From an uncultured Coxiella sp. (GTDB taxonomy: Bacteria > Pseudomonadota > Gammaproteobacteria > Comchoanobacterales > Comchoanobacteraceae): 45,000 bases of DNA. The stretch spans positions 1 to 45,000 of the forward strand of contig CACBGS010000001.1 of NCBI GenBank assembly GCA_902538855.1. Direction: 5' to 3'. Position 1 is the stretch's first letter. The number at the start of each line of letters is the position of its first letter. The position numbers and the translations under genes are program-made. The notes beneath the pieces were generated by a model that did no database searches, had not been told where the DNA came from, and was given only the letters and a program-made list of their open reading frames with translations. Below, one piece after another: positions 40,479 to 45,000 of the stretch.

Positions 40479-41420
40479 ATGAGTATCTCTATAGTTGTGC
40501 CCATTATGAATGAGCAAGATAATGTGGGTCCTTTAATTAAAGCTGTGGCTGCTGCTTTAGCTAAGAAAGTAGATTATGAATTGATTTTGGTAGACGATGG
40601 ATCTACCGATAAGACGGTTGCAAAAATTGAACAATATATGGATAAAGCAACCAAGCTAATAGCTCTGAATCGTAATTATGGCCAGTCCATTGCTATGGCA
40701 GCAGGTATTGATGCTGCAGAAGCTGAGTATGTAGTCACTTTGGATGGGGATTTACAAAATGACCCGCAAGATATTCCGCAGATGTTAGATAAATTACAAG
40801 CTAAGCAATGTGATGTGGTTGCAGGCTACCGGCAGAAGCGTAAAGATAAAGGATTTAGAACTTTTCCTAGCTGGTGTGCCAACAGGCTGATAATTGCACT
40901 AACAGGTGTAAATATACGCGATTATGGTTGTACGCTAAAAGTTTTTAAAAAGGATGTTGCAAAGAATCTCTGTTTATATGGTGCGCTACATAGGTTTATT
41001 CCTGTGCTGGCTAGGCTGTATGGTGCTGATATTATAGAAATGCCAGTGCGACATCATCAAAGAAAGCATGGTGATTCAAAGTATGATGCTGGTATTACTA
41101 GAGGGGTAGGTAGTCGAGCTTTTGCTGTGTTATCTGATCTATTTTTGTTGGTGTTTTTTTTGAAGTTTAGCCTAAAACCAATGCACCTGTTTGCAGGCTT
41201 GGGTCTTATTAACTGTTTATTGGCTGTCTTATGTGTGATGTTGTCTTTGTTTTCTAATGCCATTGGTTTAAGCTGGTTAGGTTATGCGGGTATATTGTTT
41301 TTATTCGGCGTACAGTGGATTCTATTTGGCTTGGTTGCAGAAGTGTTGATGCGTACTTATTATGAGTCTCAGCAAAAGAAGCCCTATGTGATTAAAACTA
41401 TTCTTAGTAAGGGTGCATGA
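40479..41420 (+). CDS. GT2 polyprenyl-phosphate glycosyltransferase (GtrB/ArnC/RgtE-like)
   Basis: 313 aa. N-terminal GT-A domain: ISIVVPIMNEQDNVGPLI, LILVDDGSTDKTVAKI, ALNRNYGQSIAMAAGID, VVTLDGDLQNDPQDIPQML (DxD motif) and DYGCTLKVFKKDVA. Two C-terminal membrane helices (about 228-255 and 265-290), as in the DPM1/GtrB/ArnC group that charges undecaprenyl or dolichyl phosphate with a sugar. VRHHQRKHGDSKYD is the family's conserved 'H-x-x-R-x-x-G-x-S-x-Y' block. It should supply the lipid-linked donor used by the ArnT-like enzyme two genes upstream. AAGGATGT precedes ATG 40479. The stop overlaps the next start. Confidence 0.9.
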   Translation: MSISIVVPIMNEQDNVGPLIKAVAAALAKKVDYELILVDDGSTDKTVAKIEQYMDKATKLIALNRNYGQSIAMAAGIDAAEAEYVVTLDGDLQNDPQDIPQMLDKLQAKQCDVVAGYRQKRKDKGFRTFPSWCANRLIIALTGVNIRDYGCTLKVFKKDVAKNLCLYGALHRFIPVLARLYGADIIEMPVRHHQRKHGDSKYDAGITRGVGSRAFAVLSDLFLLVFFLKFSLKPMHLFAGLGLINCLLAVLCVMLSLFSNAIGLSWLGYAGILFLFGVQWILFGLVAEVLMRTYYESQQKKPYVIKTILSKGA

Positions 41421-42301
41421 TGCTACTAAAGCGTTACGCTGTGTTATTGCTTAAAATACTTTTTAGTATATGGTCTTTATATTGGGTATCTACTAAAGTA
41501 GATTGGCAGTATATTGCACAACTTGCTGTTAAGGTTAAGGTGATGTGGTTAATACTAGCCATGGCTATGTATAGCCTATCAAGATGGATTGCTGCCTATA
41601 GGTTGCATTTGTTTTTTAGTCAGGTTGGGCTGTATTTACCACATTTACTTAATATACAGCTGTATTATATGGGTATGTTCTATAACTTATGCTTGCCTGG
41701 TGGTATATCTGGAGATGGCTATAAAATTTATTGGTTGCAGAAGCATTATGATGTCCATGCTAAAGACTTATTAATGGCAACTTTGGCTGATAGGTTAAGT
41801 GGTTTAGTGGCTTTGTTATGGATTATGTTTTTACTACTTGCAAATATCACTACTTCCATGGGATCCTTGGTATCAAAGTTGTCTTGGTGGGGTGTGGCGG
41901 TAACATGGCCACTTGCTTATAGTGTACAGTATTTATTTTCTAAAAGATTTCTATCCATATTTTTCTCTAGTAATTTGCAAGCGCTGTTAATGCAGTTCAC
42001 TCAAGTGCTCACTGTATTATGGTTGCTGTATGCAATTAATGTCGTGGATAATATTTCTAGTTATCTCTCAGTGTTTCTCTTATCTTCTTTAGTATCTGTA
42101 TTGCCGATAAGTGTTGGTGGGGTAGGTGCGCGTGAATTCACTTTTGTCGCGCTACAGCCATATTTTGGTTATGATTTATCTACAGGTGTTGCGTTGTCTA
42201 CACTTTTTTTTCTTACTAATGTGTTAGCAAGTATTCCTGGGGTGTTTTGTTTATGGTTGCGTCCAGAAGTAGTTGCTGATAAAAAACAAATTTTAGTCTG
42301 A
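41417..42301 (+). CDS. Flippase-like integral membrane protein (lysylphosphatidylglycerol-synthase TM region / AglD family)
   Basis: 294 aa, about seven to eight hydrophobic segments. Family features: YYMGMFYNLCLPGGISGDGYKIYWL near 90-115 (the 'N-x-x-L-P-G-x-x-G-D' block; quoted in part as NLCLPGGISGDGYK), LADRLSGLVALLW (the 'l-D-R-x-x-G-l' block) and VSVLPISVGGVGAREF (the 'P-x-S-x-G-G-x-G-x-R-E' block). Members often sit with polyprenyl-phosphate glycosyltransferases and are thought to help flip or transfer lipid-linked sugars; biochemical proof is thin. ATG 41417 (ATGATG) overlaps the GT2 stop, coupling the two. Confidence 0.83.
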   Translation: MMLLKRYAVLLLKILFSIWSLYWVSTKVDWQYIAQLAVKVKVMWLILAMAMYSLSRWIAAYRLHLFFSQVGLYLPHLLNIQLYYMGMFYNLCLPGGISGDGYKIYWLQKHYDVHAKDLLMATLADRLSGLVALLWIMFLLLANITTSMGSLVSKLSWWGVAVTWPLAYSVQYLFSKRFLSIFFSSNLQALLMQFTQVLTVLWLLYAINVVDNISSYLSVFLLSSLVSVLPISVGGVGAREFTFVALQPYFGYDLSTGVALSTLFFLTNVLASIPGVFCLWLRPEVVADKKQILV

Positions 42302-42315
42302 TTTTAGTTGCAAAA

Positions 42316-42338
42316 TATATTAAAAATGTATTAATATA
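42316..42338. repeat. Small AT-only inverted repeat
   Basis: TATATTAA (42316-42323) and TTAATATA (42331-42338) are exact inverted copies around a 7-bp centre, 27 bp before the next gene's GTG. In such AT-rich DNA chance occurrence is plausible. Confidence 0.35.
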
Positions 42339-42365
42339 AACTTATAGATTTATATGTACTAGTTT

Positions 42366-43205
42366 GTGAAACTTAAATCAGGCCTGTGTAAGTTAGCTGT
42401 TGCCATTATTTATCCTTTTATTGTTTTAGGGTTTTTTTTTAAAAATTTTTTCTGTGCTAGACAAACTGTGCTTTTGCCTAAGCCGCTTCGTCCCTTACCT
42501 CCTAGCATTCACTCTCAGGTAGCTGCTGATGATTCTATGTATATTAATTCAAATTGTCAGCAAAAAAAGTCAATATCTGCTGTTGGTACGCCGCCTCGAT
42601 CTGAAGTTTCAAAATATCAGGATGGTTTTACGACGCCTCCTAGAAAAAAAGTGTATACATATAGAGAATCAGGTAGTTGCTCTAGCCCAACAGGGATTAT
42701 AGGTGGGCGTTCTGTCTTTCTCGAATATAATGAAAGGCCACTTTTTCTTTCTCCTGTAAACCTTCCTTTGTATACCTTGCATGAAGATGAAGAGGTTTTA
42801 TCGGAATGTTTTGAGCCAAATAAGCGTCATAAAATTTCTCATGTTGAATCAAAAATAGCGGCTTTTGATTTTTTTTCTGCGCAAAATACTGATCAAAAAT
42901 CAGATAGGCTTCTTAAAAGAAGTGTATCTGCTTCACCAACTACAGTTGTTGCTGTAACTAGCTGTCTGAAAGGAATTAATTTTTATCATGAAGATAGTGC
43001 TAGCATAATGGAAGAGATGGTTCAACGTCCAAATAGTATGGTTACAAGATTTTATGATGACGTTAAGAAAAAGCAAAGAAAGCGCAGTTTCAGCGTGAAA
43101 GAATCGCAAGTCCCATTCTCTATGGGCTATGTGCCTGCTAGGATCTCTGGGAATGGGTCGTCCTCTTTAAGGAAGGGGCGTAGAAATAATGGTTTATCTA
43201 GTTAA
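42366..43205 (+). CDS. Hypothetical basic, Ser/Pro-rich protein with one N-terminal membrane segment
   Basis: 279 aa, not recognised. One hydrophobic segment (about 8-28, CKLAVAIIYPFIVLGFFF), then a low-complexity, apparently disordered region. Features: Pro-rich KPLRPLPPSIHS (39-50), two TPPR motifs (75-78, 90-93), and basic clusters PNKRHK (151-156), KKKQRKR (234-240) and RKGRR (269-273), several next to Ser (KRSVSASP, KRSFSVKES). Such motifs look like eukaryotic nuclear-localisation and proline-directed phosphorylation sites, which would suit a host-targeted protein, but low-complexity sequence can mimic them. GTG 42366 has no clear ribosome-binding site. It ends 5 bp before coxC and differs in style from every neighbour. 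Confidence 0.65.
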   Translation: MKLKSGLCKLAVAIIYPFIVLGFFFKNFFCARQTVLLPKPLRPLPPSIHSQVAADDSMYINSNCQQKKSISAVGTPPRSEVSKYQDGFTTPPRKKVYTYRESGSCSSPTGIIGGRSVFLEYNERPLFLSPVNLPLYTLHEDEEVLSECFEPNKRHKISHVESKIAAFDFFSAQNTDQKSDRLLKRSVSASPTTVVAVTSCLKGINFYHEDSASIMEEMVQRPNSMVTRFYDDVKKKQRKRSFSVKESQVPFSMGYVPARISGNGSSSLRKGRRNNGLSS

Positions 43206-43210
43206 CTATA

Positions 43211-44080
43211 ATGTCAAATAGAGTTTTACCGCCAAGTGTTTTGCCTATTCTAGCATCAATTGCTATGTTGTTGTTTGCTACTGGTGTTGTAGGTGTATTG
43301 CAGCGGCAAATGTTTGCTTGGTATCAGCTTGTATTTGGTATAGTTGGTTTGGTTGTGGTGGTTATAATCTGGCTTACTAGTGCTATTAATGATGGGCTAA
43401 AGCTTACAAAATCAGGCCGTGCACTCTCAGATCAAATGTATAGATGGTCTATGTTCTGGTTTATTTTCTCTGAGATTTGGTTTTTTGCTGTTTTTTTCGG
43501 TATTCTCTGGTATGCGCGTACGGTATCAGTGCCGACTTTGGCGGGGGATATTCATGGAGGTAAGCTTACGCATTATTTGTTATGGCCTAGCTTTGAATCT
43601 GCATGGCCGTTGTTACAAACCCCTGATCCTTCACGTTATATAGGTCCTGTCTCTACGATGTATGCTTGGGGATTGCCTTTGGTCAATACAGTCATATTAT
43701 TAACCAGTGGTATGACTATTACTGTTGCGCATTGGGCCTTACTACAGGGTAGAAAGTATATGGCTTTAATTTGGCAGTTGCTCACAGCGCTACTTGGTGT
43801 TTTATTTTTATATTGCCAGTTTGTTGAGTATGTTGAGGCTTATCAGCATCACGGCTTAACCCTTGATTCAGGTATATATGGTAGTATCTTTTATTTTCTT
43901 ACCGGTTTTCATGGTTTGCATGTGGCGCTTGGTACATTAATGTTACTTGGTGTTGCTTTAAGGATAGCGCTATCGCGTTTTACAGAAGATACGCATGTTG
44001 TTTTTGATGTGGTGAGTTGGTATTGGCATTTCGTAGATGTTGTTTGGTTGATGTTATTTGTGTTTGTGTATTGGTTGTGA
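43211..44080 (+). CDS. coxC: Cytochrome c oxidase subunit III
   Basis: Stabilising, lipid-binding subunit of the aa3-type oxidase. 289 aa, seven membrane helices. Typical blocks: RWSMFWFIFSEIWFFAVFFG (helix 3 with the conserved Glu), GLPLVNTVILLTSGMTITVAH, FVEYVEAYQHHGLTLDSGIYGS, FYFLTGFHGLHVALGTLML and VVSWYWHFVDVVWLMLFVFVYW. It would normally follow cox11; here six genes (about 6 kb) intervene. ATG 43211 lies only 5 bp after the orphan's stop, so it is probably transcribed with the inserted block. Confidence 0.96.
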   Translation: MSNRVLPPSVLPILASIAMLLFATGVVGVLQRQMFAWYQLVFGIVGLVVVVIIWLTSAINDGLKLTKSGRALSDQMYRWSMFWFIFSEIWFFAVFFGILWYARTVSVPTLAGDIHGGKLTHYLLWPSFESAWPLLQTPDPSRYIGPVSTMYAWGLPLVNTVILLTSGMTITVAHWALLQGRKYMALIWQLLTALLGVLFLYCQFVEYVEAYQHHGLTLDSGIYGSIFYFLTGFHGLHVALGTLMLLGVALRIALSRFTEDTHVVFDVVSWYWHFVDVVWLMLFVFVYWL

Positions 44081-44094
44081 TGGAGTAGTATTTA

Positions 44095-45000
44095 GTGAGC
44101 AATAAGGTCGGGGGTTGTTGCGGTAAGAAGGCATCAAATGTGGTGTATAATCTTTCTTATTGGTTTATTTTGGCAATACTTGTATTTGGTTATTGTCAAG
44201 ATTTTGTGGTTTATTTTGCTGATAAGTCATTGCCGGTTGCCTTTAGTCTTTTTTGGTCTGGAATTACCCTTGGTTTATTGCTGCGCTATCGCAAAGTGTA
44301 TTTGCCGCGCTGTTCAGCTACAGCTTGTTTTATATTTAGTGCATTTATCTTAATGCTTATAATGGTTAGATTATTTGCTATACCTTTATATATACAGCAA
44401 TCAATCGCATTGGCTTGTGTGTGGCTGGTATTTAATATTTTATGTTTTCGCAGTTGGCGCTTTTGGCAAGAGTCTGTATTGGATAAAAAATATGGTAGGT
44501 TTGCTGCTCTTGCTATACAGTTATTTAGTTTATTGCTATTGCCTATATGTATAAAGCATGTTTGGCTACATGCTGCTGTATTGTTTAGTTATTGTGCTAT
44601 TAATAGTGTGGTTCTATGGTTTGATTCTGCTGCTAAGCCTCGCGCTAATTTAGATATTGACTTGCGTGTTGCTTGGGCGGTTACCCTGTTTTCTTCATGG
44701 TTGTATTCGTTAGTATCAATTTTGCTTGATAGTATGCGATCAAAAACTTCTGGATTGTATTTTTTATCAGATTGTTGGAAAACTTTGGCTGTAGTATTGT
44801 TTAGCAAGAAAGTGCAATCATCTTTACATGCATCAACTCAGGATGATTTGTATGCATTGGATGAGCGTCTAGCTAAGTCGGTTGAGTCTCTTTTGCCAAA
44901 AGTATTTGCTTATATATTGTTAGCAAGCTTTTTTTGGGGATATGCAATGGGTATGGGGTCTTGGGTTGCATATGAAATAGCTTCTGTTTGCTCAATTATC
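44095..45000 (+). CDS. Polytopic membrane protein, N-terminal part (unknown)
   Basis: Open for at least 302 codons to the right edge. GTG 44095 is supported by GGAG nine bases upstream. The product begins VSNKVGGCCGKKASN, with a Cys pair, followed by at least seven hydrophobic segments (for example YWFILAILVFGYC, FSLFWSGITLGLLL, ACFIFSAFILMLIMV, IQLFSLLLLPICI). A soluble stretch (about 220-275, QSSLHASTQDDLYALDERLAK) precedes another helix at the edge. I do not recognise the family. It lies 14 bp after coxC, where SURF1, Sco or ctaA/ctaB genes often occur, but it does not look like any of these. Confidence 0.72.
   Translation, partial: MSNKVGGCCGKKASNVVYNLSYWFILAILVFGYCQDFVVYFADKSLPVAFSLFWSGITLGLLLRYRKVYLPRCSATACFIFSAFILMLIMVRLFAIPLYIQQSIALACVWLVFNILCFRSWRFWQESVLDKKYGRFAALAIQLFSLLLLPICIKHVWLHAAVLFSYCAINSVVLWFDSAAKPRANLDIDLRVAWAVTLFSSWLYSLVSILLDSMRSKTSGLYFLSDCWKTLAVVLFSKKVQSSLHASTQDDLYALDERLAKSVESLLPKVFAYILLASFFWGYAMGMGSWVAYEIASVCSII

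Noticed and set aside
44138-44353. Plus-strand frame of 71 codons near the right end, and a minus frame at 44589-44807
   Set aside because: Both lie out of frame with the 302-codon membrane-protein frame from 44095, which has a ribosome-binding site and regular membrane helices.
1-45000. CRISPR arrays, tRNA/rRNA genes, transposases, integrases, prophage genes
   Set aside because: I looked for spaced direct repeats, cloverleaf-like segments and recombinase motifs and found none that I could support by eye; a tRNAscan or ISfinder search was not possible.

Overview
The window is a gene-dense, AT-rich stretch of a Gram-negative chromosome, most likely a host-associated gammaproteobacterium. The evidence is the ftsQ-ftsA-ftsZ-lpxC order, grpE-dnaK, DsbB, a complete ADP-heptose/LPS-core toolkit, an AmpG-like permease, NagZ and an aa3-type cytochrome oxidase. 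Several large proteins that I cannot place in a known family, rich in coiled coil or with hydrophobic segments, resemble those of intracellular gammaproteobacteria such as Legionellales and relatives. That placement is inference; no rRNA or other decisive marker is present. I saw no tRNA, rRNA, CRISPR array, prophage or insertion sequence, and no gene-free gap longer than about 265 bp.

Layout. 1-1217 (minus): start of dnaK and complete grpE, with a candidate heat-shock promoter between them. 1372-4016: dsbB convergent with uvrD. 4153-8312 (plus): ftsQ, ftsA, ftsZ, lpxC. 8318-15261: three large or unplaced ORFs, namely a 1008-aa protein with a DUF2235-like GFSRG hydrolase signature, a 423-aa orphan and an 834-aa membrane/coiled-coil protein. 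15387-17876: a small outer-membrane barrel, tsaC and two small hypotheticals. 17897-20480: tyrS and an AmpG-family permease, with a 30-bp near-palindrome between them. 20460-27909: the LPS inner-core locus (hldD, two tandem WaaE-like glycosyltransferases, hldE, gmhA, gmhB, an unknown 394-aa protein, waaC). 27949-32198: topA, nagZ, folA. 32304-44080: the respiratory region, a tetraheme cytochrome c followed by coxB, coxA and a Cox11-like gene. A six-gene block (UDP-sugar epimerase, PAP2 phosphatase, ArnT/GT83-like transferase, GT2, flippase-like protein, basic orphan) then comes before coxC. The window ends inside a polytopic membrane protein.

How the genes work together. GmhA, HldE, GmhB and HldD form the whole route from sedoheptulose-7-phosphate to ADP-L-glycero-D-manno-heptose, and WaaC uses the product. 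LpxC commits carbon to lipid A. The block inside the cox cluster looks like a polyprenyl-phosphate-sugar modification pathway acting on the periplasmic face of the inner membrane, possibly decorating lipid A or core. AmpG-like and NagZ suggest peptidoglycan recycling. The tetraheme cytochrome probably feeds the oxidase.

Most notable: (i) the Cox11-like protein has no cysteine at all, so it lacks the copper-binding CFCF motif; (ii) a glycan-modification operon with its own good promoter sits between cox11 and coxC; (iii) the GFSRG-containing 1008-aa protein and its orphan neighbours are effector candidates; (iv) all seven convergent gene pairs overlap or lie within 5 bp, leaving no room for terminators between them; (v) there are long near-perfect palindromes before the cytochrome gene and the permease gene, and phased A/T tracts between topA and nagZ.
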